64,000 nucleotides of DNA. It comes from Paracoccus sp. S3-43. Lineage in GTDB: Bacteria > Pseudomonadota > Alphaproteobacteria > Rhodobacterales > Rhodobacteraceae. This document shows positions 48,359-60,529 of the stretch, piece by piece; position 1 is the first letter of the stretch; every line of letters begins with the position of its first letter. Under the pieces are notes generated by a model. The model saw only the letters and a program-made list of their open reading frames with translations. It ran no database searches and was not told where the DNA came from. Both the position numbers and the translations under genes were made by a program. The stretch covers positions 2,465,001 to 2,529,000 of the forward strand of contig NZ_CP119082.1 in assembly GCF_029027965.1 (NCBI RefSeq). Reading direction: 5' to 3'.

Positions 48359-49275
48359 CACCAGCCCCCCATTGCGTTCTGAACCAACAGCGCGACGAAA
48401 TGCAGGAACAGGTAATAAAGCGACAGCTTGAAGACCCGCTTTTCGACCGCATAGTCGTCGGCGATCGCCGCATCCTCGGACCGGCGCAGGATCCGCCAGC
48501 CGCCATGGATGAACAGCGCATTCAGCACGACCGAGGCCGCCAGATAGATCGGCCCCCCGATCTGGGTCAGCCCCAGCCAGATCGCGAAGGACGCCAGCAC
48601 CAGCGTATAGGCGAAGATGTGGCGGCGGGTCACGGCGCGGCCATGCGTCACCGTCAGCATCGGCACCTTCGCCTCGTGGTAATCGGACTTCATGAACAGC
48701 GCCAGCGCCCAGAAATGCGGCGGCGTCCAGAAGAAGATCAGCGCGAACATCAGCAGCGATTCGATGCTGATCCCGCCCGTCGCGCAGGCCCAGCCGATCA
48801 TCGGCGGGAACGCGCCCGCCGCGCCGCCGATGACGATGTTCTGCGGCGTCCAGCGTTTCAGCCAGATCGTATAGACCACGGCATAGAAGAAGATCGTGAA
48901 GGCCAGGAAGCCCGCCGCGAACCAGTTCGCCGCCAGCCCCAGCATCATCACCGCGAACCCGGCCAGGATCAGGCCCAGCGACAGCGCCGCGCCGCCCTCG
49001 ATCCGGCCGGCGGGGATCGGCCGGTTCTGCGTGCGCCGCATCACCGCGTCGATATCCGCGTCGTACCACATGTTCAGCGCGCCCGAGGCGCCGCCGCCAA
49101 GTGCGATGAACAGGACCGAACAGAAGGCCACGAAGGGATGCAGATCGACCGGCGCCACCCACAGCCCCACGAAGGCGGTGAAGACGACCAGCGACATCAC
49201 CCGCGGCTTGAGCAGCGCGACGAAATCGCGGAACTCGGCCTCGGGGGCGCCTTCATAGGTGTTGATATCGGTCAT
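48358..49275 (-). CDS. ctaB: Protoheme IX farnesyltransferase (heme O synthase)
   Basis: Integral membrane prenyltransferase converting heme b to heme o for oxidase assembly. 305 residues with about nine hydrophobic stretches and the prenyl-diphosphate motifs [19 protein letters not shown] (near 75-93) and [14 protein letters not shown]. Lies 40 bases after ctaC. Confidence 0.94.
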   Translation of the reverse strand: MTDINTYEGAPEAEFRDFVALLKPRVMSLVVFTAFVGLWVAPVDLHPFVAFCSVLFIALGGGASGALNMWYDADIDAVMRRTQNRPIPAGRIEGGAALSLGLILAGFAVMMLGLAANWFAAGFLAFTIFFYAVVYTIWLKRWTPQNIVIGGAAGAFPPMIGWACATGGISIESLLMFALIFFWTPPHFWALALFMKSDYHEAKVPMLTVTHGRAVTRRHIFAYTLVLASFAIWLGLTQIGGPIYLAASVVLNALFIHGGWRILRRSEDAAIADDYAVEKRVFKLSLYYLFLHFVALLVQNAMGGW

Positions 49276-49315
49276 CTTTCCTTCGGCCTGGCTTTGTCGC
49301 TGGTCGGTCCGCCGC

Positions 49316-50218
49316 TCAGTCGGCCCCGGCCAGCGTCACGGTGTCGGCGGAAGCGGCCGAGGCGGTTTCCGCGGTCCCTTCCAGGGTGCCGCCCTGTTCG
49401 GCGACCCAGGCGGCATAGGTTTCGGGGCTGACCGCCTTCACGACGATCGGCATATAGGCGTGGTTGATGCCGCACAGCTCGCTGCACTGGCCGAAATAGA
49501 CGCCCTCCTGTTCGACGTTGAACCAGGCCTGGGCGATCCGGCCCGGAACCGCGTCCTGCTTCACCGCGAAGGCCGGGATCGTCCAGCTGTGGATCACGTC
49601 GTTCGCGGTCACTTGCAGCAGCACGGTCTGGCCCACCGGCACGACCACGGCGGTATCGGTCGCCAGCAGGTATTCGTCCTCGCTATAGCCGTAATCCGCG
49701 AGTTCTTCCTTGGTCAGCATGATCGAGTCGAAGCTGATGCCGTTTTCGGGATATTCATAGGACCAGTACCACTGGTTGCCGATGGCCTTGATCACCACGT
49801 CGGGATCGGCGGGCATTTCCTGGCTGCGGAACAGCGCGGGCAGCGAAAAGGCCCCGATGGCGACCAGGATCAGCACCGGCACCAGCGTCCAGGCGATTTC
49901 CAGCGGTGTGTTGTGGGTGAATTTCGCCGGGACCGGGTTCGCCCGGCTGTTGAAGCGCAGGATCGCGAACAGCAGCAGCGCGCAGACCACCAGCGTCACG
50001 ACCGAAATGATGATCAGCACGAAATGATCCAGCCATTGCTGGTCATGGGCCAGTTCGGTCGCGGCGGGCTGGAAATTCACGCCCCGCGCATGGGGCTTGC
50101 CGATCACCGGCAGATCCCCCAGCACATCCTGCGCCCAAGCCGCGTTGGCTACCATCCCCGCTGCCGCCAGCCCGGAAGCTGCCGCGACTGCACGGCGAAT
50201 CATCGCTATTGCCATCAT
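49316..50218 (-). CDS. ctaC: Cytochrome c oxidase subunit II
   Basis: Receives electrons from cytochrome c at its CuA centre. 300 residues with a signal sequence cleaved near [10 protein letters not shown], two membrane segments, and the CuA motif [14 protein letters not shown] near 243-256. It resembles the P. denitrificans protein very closely, including the MMAIA start and the [13 protein letters not shown] mature end. First gene of the cluster, divergent from tldD. Subunit I is elsewhere, as in Paracoccus. Confidence 0.96.
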   Translation of the reverse strand: MMAIAMIRRAVAAASGLAAAGMVANAAWAQDVLGDLPVIGKPHARGVNFQPAATELAHDQQWLDHFVLIIISVVTLVVCALLLFAILRFNSRANPVPAKFTHNTPLEIAWTLVPVLILVAIGAFSLPALFRSQEMPADPDVVIKAIGNQWYWSYEYPENGISFDSIMLTKEELADYGYSEDEYLLATDTAVVVPVGQTVLLQVTANDVIHSWTIPAFAVKQDAVPGRIAQAWFNVEQEGVYFGQCSELCGINHAYMPIVVKAVSPETYAAWVAEQGGTLEGTAETASAASADTVTLAGAD

Positions 50219-50424
50219 TCCATCCCGTTATCCTGGCGCGGCCGCGCGACCGCAGGGGTGCCCCAAGACCGCCCCTTTTCCTTTAACACTGACCGTTCTA
50301 TGACCATATCTCGTCCCTACGGGCAAGTGATACATAAGCCTGCCTTCACAAAATCCACGGGCCGGGACAGTCCCCCAGGCCAGTTCGCAGCCTTGTTTCG
50401 CCGAGAGAAAGACGACGCCCCGCC

Positions 50425-51846
<1,422 letters not shown>

Positions 51847-51911
51847 GGGATCGCTAACCAGTTGTTAACGCCTTGCCGGTAAGGATGATTCCCGGACAAG
51901 GCGGGGGCAGC

Positions 51912-53036
51912 ATGGATACCGGGCATCTTCCTTTCACACGGCCAGGCACGCAGGACGATGACCTGACGGTGCTGCGCCTGATCCGGTCACGCCGCGTCGG
52001 ACCCGCGACCTATCACCGGCTGATCGCCGAACATGGCAGCGCGCGGGCGGCGCTTGACGCCCTGCCCGCCATCGCGGCGGCGGCGGGCATCTCGGATTAC
52101 GAATCCTGCCCCGAAGGCGTGGCAGCGGCGGAACTGGCGGCGGGCCGCAAGGCGGGCGCCCGGCTGATCCGCTGCGATTCGCCGCTCTATCCCGCCGCGC
52201 TGCGCGAGATCGACGGGGCGCCGCCGATCCTGTGGGTGCGTGGCGATCCGGCCTGGCTGGCGAAGAACCCGGTGGCGGTCATCGGCGCGCGCAACGCATC
52301 CTCGCTGGGGCTGCGCATGGCGCGCGGCATGGCGGCGGGCCTGGGCGAGGCTGGGCATACCGTCGTCGCGGGCCTGGCGCGCGGCATCGACACCGCCGCC
52401 CATAACGCCGCCCTGCCGACCGGCACCGTCGCGGTGATGGCGGGGGGCGTCGATGTGATCTATCCCGCCGAAAACCTCGTCCTGGCCGCCCAGATCGCCG
52501 AAAAGGGCGTGCTGGTCTCGGAACAGCCCCCCGGCACCGAACCGCAGGCCCGGCATTTCCCGACCCGCAACCGCATCGTCTCGGGCCTGTCCCTGGCCGT
52601 GGTGGTGATCGAGGCCGCGCATCGCTCGGGCACCCTGATCACCGCGAAGAACGCCCTGGACCAGGGCCGAGAGGTGATGGCGGTCCCCGGCCATCCGATG
52701 GATGCGCGCGCGGGCGGCTGCAACCAGTTGATCCGCGACGGCGCGCTCTTGGTCAGGAATTCGGCGGATGTCTGCGCCGCGCTTGGCCGCGAGGCCGAGG
52801 CCGTGGCGATGACCGAGGCACCCGTTGTTTCCGCCCCCGCCCCCTGTCGGGAACCCGTGGAACCCGGAGAGCTGGAGGCGCGGATCCTGTCGCGGCTTGG
52901 CCCCTCGCCCTCGGATGAGAATGATGTGATCCGCGACCTGGGCCTGCCTGCCGCCGCGGCAAATGCGGCGATCCTGTCGCTGGAATTGCAGGGGCGGCTG
53001 CTGCGGGTGCCGGGCGGGCGGCTGGCGCTTGGCTGA
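51912..53036 (+). CDS. dprA: DNA processing protein DprA
   Basis: Loads RecA on incoming single-stranded DNA during transformation. 374 residues from ATG 51912: N-terminal helical domain, Rossmann fold with AVIGARNASSLGLRMARGMAAGL, VAGLARGIDTAAHNAAL, and a C-terminal winged helix (about 310-374). A start at 51873 is possible. Lies just upstream of topA, a common order. Confidence 0.93.
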   Translation: MDTGHLPFTRPGTQDDDLTVLRLIRSRRVGPATYHRLIAEHGSARAALDALPAIAAAAGISDYESCPEGVAAAELAAGRKAGARLIRCDSPLYPAALREIDGAPPILWVRGDPAWLAKNPVAVIGARNASSLGLRMARGMAAGLGEAGHTVVAGLARGIDTAAHNAALPTGTVAVMAGGVDVIYPAENLVLAAQIAEKGVLVSEQPPGTEPQARHFPTRNRIVSGLSLAVVVIEAAHRSGTLITAKNALDQGREVMAVPGHPMDARAGGCNQLIRDGALLVRNSADVCAALGREAEAVAMTEAPVVSAPAPCREPVEPGELEARILSRLGPSPSDENDVIRDLGLPAAAANAAILSLELQGRLLRVPGGRLALG

Positions 53037-53130
53037 GGGCGCCGCACGGGACGGTTGATTGCGCCCGGTTGACACCGGCAGGCGCCCGACCCATGTTCCC
53101 GGCCCATCGCATATGCGCCTTGAGGTAAGA

Positions 53131-55818
53131 ATGCCCGTTGTCGTCGTGGAATCTCCGGCCAAGGCCAAGACCATCGAGAAATATCTGGGCGGCAACTATC
53201 GCGTGCTTGCCAGCTTCGGCCATGTCCGCGACCTGCCGCCCAAGGACGGCAGCGTCGATCCCGCCGACGATTTCGCCATGAAATGGGAGGTCGCGGCCGA
53301 CAGCAAGAAGCACATCAAGGCGATCAAGGACGCGCTGAAGGACGATCAGACCCTGATCCTGGCGACCGACCCCGACCGCGAGGGCGAGGCGATTTCCTGG
53401 CACCTGCTGGAGGCGCTGTCCCCCGCCCTGAAGAAGGGCGCCGAGGTCAACCGCGTCACCTTCAACGCCATCACCAAGGCCGCCGTGACCGAGGCGATGG
53501 CCCGTCCCCGCCAGATCGACCAGCCGCTGGTCGATGCCTATCTGGCGCGGCGCGCGCTGGATTACCTGGTGGGCTTCAACCTGTCGCCGGTGCTGTGGCG
53601 CAAGCTGCCCGGGGCGAAATCTGCGGGCCGGGTGCAATCGGTCTGCCTGCGCCTGATCGTCGACCGGGAAATGGAGATCGAGGCCTTCAAGGCCCGCGAA
53701 TACTGGTCCGTCCATGCCCGTCTGGCGACGCCCGAAGGCGCGGAATACGACGCGACGCTGGTCTCGCTGGCGGGCGCGAAGCTGGACCGGTTCGACCTGC
53801 CCGACGCGGAAAAGGCCGCGATGGCCGTCAGCGCCGTCGCCAGCCGGGACTTGCGCGTGACCAGCGTCGCGGCCAGGCCCGCGACGCGGAACCCCTGGCC
53901 GCCCTTCATGACCTCGACCCTGCAACAAGAGGCCAGCCGCAAGCTGGGCATGGGCGCCAAGGCCTGCATGTCGGCGGCGCAGCGCCTGTATGAGGCGGGG
54001 CTGATCACCTATATGCGGACCGACGGCATCGACATGGCGCCCGAGGCGGTCCATGCCGCGCGCGACGCCATCAAGGCCAAGTTCGGCGACAGATACGTCC
54101 CATCCAGCCCGCGCATGTACAAGAACAAGGCCAAGAACGCCCAGGAAGCCCACGAATGTATCCGCCCCACCGACATGATGCTGTCGCCCGACAGGCTGAA
54201 CGTCAGCGCGGACGATCAGCGCAAACTGTATGACCTGATCTGGAAGCGCACCATTGCCAGCCAGATGGAAGCCGCCCGGATGGAACGCACCACGGTCGAG
54301 ATCGCCAGCCCCGACAATCAGGTCGGGCTGCGCGCCACCGGCCAGGTGGTGCTGTTCGACGGCTTCCTGCGCGTCTACGACCAGGGCCGCGACGACGACG
54401 AGGGCGAGGACAGCGCCCGCCTGCCCGCGATCCGGGAAGGCGAGGCCGCGACGCTGGTGCGTGACGCTTTCCTGTCCGATTATGAAAAGGCATCGTCCTC
54501 GGAGGATGCGCTGATCGACACGGCCGCGGCCGGGCAGCTTACGGCAGAAGGCTTCATTGCCGATGAAACCGCCGCCGTCGCCGCGCGCCAGCATTTCACC
54601 CAGCCGCCGCCCCGCTATACCGAGGCGACGCTGGTCAAGCGGATGGAGGAACTGGGCATCGGCCGCCCGTCCACCTATGCCAGCATCGTCACCACGATCC
54701 AGGACCGCGATTATGTCCGCAAGGACAAGAACCGGCTGATCCCCGAGGACAAGGGCCGGCTGGTCACGATCTTCCTGACGAAATACTTCCCGCGCTATGT
54801 CAGCTATGACTTCACGGCCGATCTGGAAAACGAATTGGACGAGATCAGCGCGGGCGACCTGATGTGGCGCGAGGTTCTGGGGCGCTTCTGGAAAGATTTT
54901 TCAAAGGCGCTGGAAGGCACCTCGGAACTGCGCATCACCGAGGTTCTGGGCGCCATCGACGACGCGCTGGCCCCGCATCTGTATCCGCCGCGCGCCGATG
55001 GCGGCGATCCGCGCGAATGCCCGCTGTGCCACAAGGGCCGGCTGAACCTGAAGACGGCGCGGTCGGGCGGGGCCTTCATCGGCTGCTCGAACTATCCCGA
55101 ATGCCGCTATACGCGCCCGATCTCGGCCCTCGATGGCGAGGCGGCGGTGGGCGACCGCATCCTGGGCGAGGATGACGGCGATCCGATCAGCCTGAAGACC
55201 GGGCGCTTCGGCCCCTATGTCCAGCGGGGCGAGGCGACCGAGGACAATCCCAAGCCCGCCCGCGCCTCGATCCCCAAGGGCTGGGATCCGGCGACGCTGG
55301 ATCTGGACCGCGCCGTGCAACTGCTGTCGCTGCCGCGCCCGGTCGGCCCGCATCCCGAGGATGGAGAATTGATCGAGGCCGGGATCGGCCGCTTCGGTCC
55401 CTATGTGAAGCACGGGACGAAATACGCCAACCTGCCGGATGTCGAGGAGGTCTTCACCCTCGGCATGAACCGCGCCGTCGAGGTGCTGGCCGCCAAGCAG
55501 ACCCGTGGCCGTGCGGCGGCCGCCGCGCCCCTGCGCGACCTGGGCGAACACCCGGATGGCGGCGCGATCCAGGTGATGAACGGCCGCTATGGTCCCTATG
55601 TGAAATGGGACAAGGTGAACGCCACCCTGCCCCGCGATGTCGCGCCCGAGGATCTGACCGTCGGGCAGGCGCTGGAGCTGATCGCGGCGAAGGCTGCGAA
55701 ATCGCCCGCGAAGAAGAAGGCCGCGCCCAGGGCCAAGGCGGCGACAAAGCCCGCGGCCAAGAAGGCGACCGCGAAAAAGGCCGCGCCGAAGAAACCGGCG
55801 AAGAAAGCGGCGGAATAG
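53131..55818 (+). CDS. topA: DNA topoisomerase I
   Basis: Relaxes negative supercoils. 895 residues from ATG 53131 after GAGGTAA. TOPRIM domain with VVVESPAKAKTIEKYLG and ATDPDREGE (78-86), catalytic tyrosine Y294 in LITYMRTDG. C-terminal part: one four-cysteine zinc ribbon starting near residue 630, several topoisomerase C-terminal repeats of the GRFGPYVK type, and a Lys/Ala tail (about 852-895) that should bind DNA. Confidence 0.96.
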   Translation: MPVVVVESPAKAKTIEKYLGGNYRVLASFGHVRDLPPKDGSVDPADDFAMKWEVAADSKKHIKAIKDALKDDQTLILATDPDREGEAISWHLLEALSPALKKGAEVNRVTFNAITKAAVTEAMARPRQIDQPLVDAYLARRALDYLVGFNLSPVLWRKLPGAKSAGRVQSVCLRLIVDREMEIEAFKAREYWSVHARLATPEGAEYDATLVSLAGAKLDRFDLPDAEKAAMAVSAVASRDLRVTSVAARPATRNPWPPFMTSTLQQEASRKLGMGAKACMSAAQRLYEAGLITYMRTDGIDMAPEAVHAARDAIKAKFGDRYVPSSPRMYKNKAKNAQEAHECIRPTDMMLSPDRLNVSADDQRKLYDLIWKRTIASQMEAARMERTTVEIASPDNQVGLRATGQVVLFDGFLRVYDQGRDDDEGEDSARLPAIREGEAATLVRDAFLSDYEKASSSEDALIDTAAAGQLTAEGFIADETAAVAARQHFTQPPPRYTEATLVKRMEELGIGRPSTYASIVTTIQDRDYVRKDKNRLIPEDKGRLVTIFLTKYFPRYVSYDFTADLENELDEISAGDLMWREVLGRFWKDFSKALEGTSELRITEVLGAIDDALAPHLYPPRADGGDPRECPLCHKGRLNLKTARSGGAFIGCSNYPECRYTRPISALDGEAAVGDRILGEDDGDPISLKTGRFGPYVQRGEATEDNPKPARASIPKGWDPATLDLDRAVQLLSLPRPVGPHPEDGELIEAGIGRFGPYVKHGTKYANLPDVEEVFTLGMNRAVEVLAAKQTRGRAAAAAPLRDLGEHPDGGAIQVMNGRYGPYVKWDKVNATLPRDVAPEDLTVGQALELIAAKAAKSPAKKKAAPRAKAATKPAAKKATAKKAAPKKPAKKAAE

Positions 55819-55855
55819 CGAAGGTCCGGCGGCGGCGGGCCATACCGACGGTTCG

Positions 55856-56587
55856 TCAGATCCCAGCGGCGATGCCCGCGGCCTCGGCCAGGAAGCGGCT
55901 GCGGACGCCCTCGGCATGGGGGTTGTCGCGCAGGATCGTCGCCAGCAGTTCCGGCGAATCGTCCTGCACCATCGCGGCGGCCTGAACCAGCAGGGCGAAG
56001 CTGCGCGTGGCCATCCTCTGCGGCAGCGGCCCCAGCCGCGACAGGCTGCGCGCGATCAGATGCGTCAGCCCCTGGACCACCGCCATGTCGCGGTCGTGCT
56101 GGTCGGGCGTGGTCCGGATCACTTCCAGCCCCTGGGCGCGCAGGAAGGCCGCGATCCGCCGATGCGCCCTGCCCCGCAGCGGGCACCAGGCGATGCGGTG
56201 GCCCGCCACGCCCTCGGCGGCGCTGGCCGGGCCGAACAGGGGATGGCTGGCGATGACCTGCACATGCCCCGGCAGCAGATCCAGCATCAGCCGCGCCGGT
56301 TCGACCTTGACCGAGGCCACGTCGATCACCACCGTCCCCGGCCGCAGATGCGGGGCGATGGCGCGCAGCACCCCGGCCATCCGCGACAGAGGCGCCGCCA
56401 GCACGACGATATCGGCAAGCGCCGCCTGCGCCGCGTCAACCTGCGGCAGGTCGTTCGCCCGGACCTGCGGATCGCAGACCGTCAGCGCCAGATGCGGGCG
56501 CAAGTGGCGGGCGATCAGTTGGCCGAAGGCGCCGAGGCCGATGATGGACAGGGTTTCGGGAGGCGGGGACACGGGACGGGGTGACAT
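55856..56587 (-). CDS. Prephenate/arogenate dehydrogenase-like protein
   Basis: 243 residues with an N-terminal NAD(P) fold (IIGLGAFGQLIARHL), DVASVKVEP and ASHPLFGPASA, which are TyrA features, and a helical second half. It is shorter than usual TyrA proteins (about 290 or more) but seems complete. Likely makes tyrosine precursors. It converges on topA and is divergent from the CoA-transferase genes across a gap rich in inverted repeats. Confidence 0.82.
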   Translation of the reverse strand: MSPRPVSPPPETLSIIGLGAFGQLIARHLRPHLALTVCDPQVRANDLPQVDAAQAALADIVVLAAPLSRMAGVLRAIAPHLRPGTVVIDVASVKVEPARLMLDLLPGHVQVIASHPLFGPASAAEGVAGHRIAWCPLRGRAHRRIAAFLRAQGLEVIRTTPDQHDRDMAVVQGLTHLIARSLSRLGPLPQRMATRSFALLVQAAAMVQDDSPELLATILRDNPHAEGVRSRFLAEAAGIAAGI

Positions 56588-56593
56588 GGGACG

Positions 56594-56657
56594 GACCTTT
56601 CGGCTTGCGCAAAGGTCGTTGTCCTGTCGCCGTCAACCGCACCCTCGCGCGGTTGAC
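56594..56657. promoter_or_regulatory. Two inverted repeats between tyrA-like gene and scoA
   Basis: GACCTTT-N10-AAAGGTC (56594-56617), right at the tyrA-like start, and GTCAACCGC-N8-GCGGTTGAC (56632-56657), whose right arm contains a TTGACA -35-like hexamer. A further GTCAACC half site is at 56751. They look like operators; regulators unknown. Confidence 0.45.
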
Positions 56658-56830
56658 ATGATGCTGCCCCCGCTATGTCAGCGGGCGGTAATAGGTCGTG
56701 AAGGCGGCAGCATGTTTCATGCCGCCCTGATGGCGCGGCGTTCCGGCAAAGTCAACCATGCCGCGCCGCCGCATTGACTTGGCGCCGGACGCGGGCGACA
56801 AATCGGCTGCGGTCATTCTGGGGAGGGACG

Positions 56831-57531
56831 ATGAAAAAGGTTTACGCCACGGCGGGCGAGGCGCTGGACGGGCTGTTGCATGACGGCATGTTCATTGCCG
56901 CCGGAGGGTTCGGGCTGTGCGGCATCCCCGAACTGCTGATCGCCGCGATCCGCGACGCGGGCACCAAGGATATGACGGTGGCCTCGAACAATTGCGGCGT
57001 CGACGATTTCGGCCTGGGGATCCTGCTGAAAACCCGGCAGATCAAGAAGATGATCAGCTCCTATGTCGGCGAGAACGCCGAGTTCATGCGCCAGTATCTG
57101 TCGGGCGAGCTGGAGCTGGAATTCAACCCCCAGGGCACGCTGGCCGAACGGATGCGGGCGGGCGGTTGCGGCATTCCCGGCTTCTATACCAGAACCGGCG
57201 TCGGCACGGTCATCGCCGAGGGGAAAGAGGTCAAGAATTTCGACGGCCAGGATTACATCCTGGAGCGCGGCATCGTCGCCGACCTGTCCATCGTGAAGGC
57301 CTGGAAGGCCGACGACACCGGCAACCTGGTGTTCCGCAAGACCGCCCGCAACTTCAACCCGCCCGCCGCGATGTGCGGCCGCGTCTGCGTGGCCGAGGTC
57401 GAGGAAATCGTCCCGCGCGGGTCGCTGGATCCCGACCTGATCCACCTGCCCGGCATCTATGTGCACCGGATCGTGCAGGGACCGCACGAGAAACGCATTG
57501 AACAGCGCACGGTTCGCAAGCGGGAGGACGC

Positions 57532-57535
<4 letters not shown>
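56831..57535 (+). CDS. scoA: 3-oxoacid CoA-transferase subunit A
   Basis: Alpha subunit of a succinyl-CoA:3-ketoacid (or acetoacetate) CoA-transferase, 234 residues. MKKVYATAGEALDGLLHDGM start, GGFGLCGIPELLI glycine loop, and SNNCGVDDFGLGILL match the family. GGGAGGG precedes the start. Overlaps scoB by 4 bases. Moves CoA to acetoacetate for ketone or PHB use. Confidence 0.92.
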
Positions 57536-58176
<641 letters not shown>

Positions 58177-58201
58177 TCTGTCGCGCATCGCGGGACTGTC
58201 G

Positions 58202-58268
58202 GCGGGGGGCCTTGCCCCCCGTCGCCGTTCCGGCGACTCCCCCCAGGATATTTCAGCCAAAGTGAAAG
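58202..58268 (+). repeat. Dispersed intergenic element, copy G
   Basis: GGGGGGC-CTT-GCCCCCC hairpin, second hairpin GTCGCC-loop-GGCGAC, then CCCCAGGATATTTCAGCC and AAAGTGAAA. Between scoB and the following same-strand gene, and it runs up to 8 bases before that gene's start codon. Confidence 0.6.
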
Positions 58269-58275
58269 GCCAGAC

Positions 58276-58851
58276 ATGACCGCCGATCAGATCGCAGCAA
58301 CCTTCACCCGCGCCGATGGGACGTTCCTCTGCGCCCGCTGGGGGCGGCCGGTGGCGCCGGTGATCTTCGGGCTGGCCGACGAAAGCCTGGACGTCTTTCG
58401 CGGCGCGATCCGGGCGGGCTTTGCCCATGCGCGCCATCCGCTGGCCGAGACCGACCCCGAGATGGGCGCGAACCTGATGCTGTTCTTCGTCCGCGACTGG
58501 GCCGAGATGGCGAATATTCCCGACCTGGACCGGCTGACCGATGCACCCGGCCTTCCCGGCCGGCTGGCCCGCGCGGATGCCGATCAATACCGCATGTTCC
58601 GGTTCGACGCGGATGGCGGCATCCGCGCCTGCATGACGTTCCTGCGCATGTCGGGCGCGCTGGCCGACAGCCATCCGGGACAACTGGCCGAGGCGGTCTT
58701 CATGCGCTGCGCGCTGACCTTCGCGCAGGATATCGCGCCCTCGCCCCCGATGGCCGCGCTGATCCGGGCGGCCTATGACCCGGTGCTGCCGGTCGCGGCG
58801 ACGGATCCGGCCCATGCGCTGCGGCTGGCGGCGCGGATGGAGCGCGCGTGA
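58276..58851 (+). CDS. Unknown protein upstream of the tol cluster
   Basis: 191 residues, no family recognised, no signal peptide or membrane span. It has tryptophan- and methionine-bearing mixed alpha/beta character and several conserved-looking patches (ADGTFLCARWGRPVAPVIFG; FRFDADGGIRACMTFLRM). The stop overlaps the ybgC start, so it is translated with the tol-pal-associated thioesterase. GTGAAAGG is the nearest ribosome binding site. I recall similar-length unknown proteins in other Rhodobacterales but cannot name them. Confidence 0.8.
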   Translation: MTADQIAATFTRADGTFLCARWGRPVAPVIFGLADESLDVFRGAIRAGFAHARHPLAETDPEMGANLMLFFVRDWAEMANIPDLDRLTDAPGLPGRLARADADQYRMFRFDADGGIRACMTFLRMSGALADSHPGQLAEAVFMRCALTFAQDIAPSPPMAALIRAAYDPVLPVAATDPAHALRLAARMERA

Positions 58852-59258
58852 TGCACAGCCTGCCCGTCCGCGTCTATTACGAGGATACCGACCTTGCCGG
58901 GATCGTCTATTACGCCAACTATCTGAAATTCATCGAACGCGGCCGGTCGGAATGGCTGCGCGCGCTTGGCGTCGATCAGGTTGCGCTGAAGGAAGGCGGG
59001 CGCGTCTTCGCCGTCCGCCGGATCGAGGCCGACTATCTGCGCCCCGCCCGCTTTGACGACCTGCTGACGGTGGAAACCACGCTGGCCCAGGCGACCGCCG
59101 CGCGGATCGTCATGGACCAGGCTGTCCGGCGCGGCGATGCGGTGCTGTTCACGGCGCGCGTCACGCTGGCCTGCCTGGACGCGGCCGGTCGGCCGGTCCG
59201 GCTTCCGGCATCGCTGGCCCGGCGGCTGGCAACCCCTTCGGGCAATGATGAAAAGTGA
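58848..59258 (+). CDS. ybgC: Tol-Pal system-associated acyl-CoA thioesterase
   Basis: Hot-dog fold thioesterase of 136 residues. The catalytic aspartate lies in VYYEDTDLAGIVYYANYLKFIERGR. It is nearly always found before tolQ; its acyl substrate in this organism is unknown. Start 58848 or 58851. Confidence 0.93.
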   Translation: MMHSLPVRVYYEDTDLAGIVYYANYLKFIERGRSEWLRALGVDQVALKEGGRVFAVRRIEADYLRPARFDDLLTVETTLAQATAARIVMDQAVRRGDAVLFTARVTLACLDAAGRPVRLPASLARRLATPSGNDEK

Positions 59259-59268
59259 CGGCATTGTG

Positions 59269-59297
59269 TTGCGGCAAGGGGCTGCAACCTTTGCTAG
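59269..59297 (+). promoter_or_regulatory. Candidate promoter for tolQRAB-pal
   Basis: TTGCGG (59269), 17 bases, TGCTAG (59292-59297), 77 bases before the tolQ start used here, in the 116-base gap after ybgC. Confidence 0.4.
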
Positions 59298-59374
59298 GAA
59301 GGCGCTAGAAGGCCCGCAAACCGACCGGCACGCCGGCCGGGTCCGCGATGGATCACGACGAAAAGGCAGTGAAG

Positions 59375-60067
<693 letters not shown>

Positions 60068-60069
60068 GC

Positions 60070-60525
60070 ATGTCAACCGCTGTCGTCAAGCGGGTCAGCC
60101 GCAAGGGCCGGGGTCGCCGCCGCAACGCGCCGATGTCGGAGATCAACGTCACCCCCTTCGTGGACGTGATGCTGGTGCTGCTGGTGATCTTCATGGTCGC
60201 GGCGCCGCTGATGACGGCGGGCGTGCCGCTGAACCTGCCGCAGACCGCCGCCACCGCCGTGCCGACCGAACCCGAGGAGCCGCTGGTCATCTCGATTCCC
60301 GCCGATGGCGACGTGACGCTGATGGATGCGCCGGTGGCGCAGGACCAGATCGTCACCCGGCTGCGCGAAATCCTGGCCACGCGCGAAAGCCAGCGGGTGT
60401 TCCTGCGGGCCGACGGGACGATCCCCTATGCCCGCGTCGTCCAGGTGATGGGCGCACTGAACGCGGCGGGCCTGTCCGACATCGTGCTGGTCACGGATAC
60501 CGGCGGGCCGAGGATGGACGGCTGA
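60070..60525 (+). CDS. tolR: Tol-Pal motor protein TolR
   Basis: ExbD/TolR protein of 151 residues: basic N terminus, one membrane segment near 30-50 with the proton-carrying aspartate in [17 protein letters not shown] (D36), then a periplasmic domain. Confidence 0.95.
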   Translation: MSTAVVKRVSRKGRGRRRNAPMSEINVTPFVDVMLVLLVIFMVAAPLMTAGVPLNLPQTAATAVPTEPEEPLVISIPADGDVTLMDAPVAQDQIVTRLREILATRESQRVFLRADGTIPYARVVQVMGALNAAGLSDIVLVTDTGGPRMDG

Positions 60526-60529
60526 GGCG

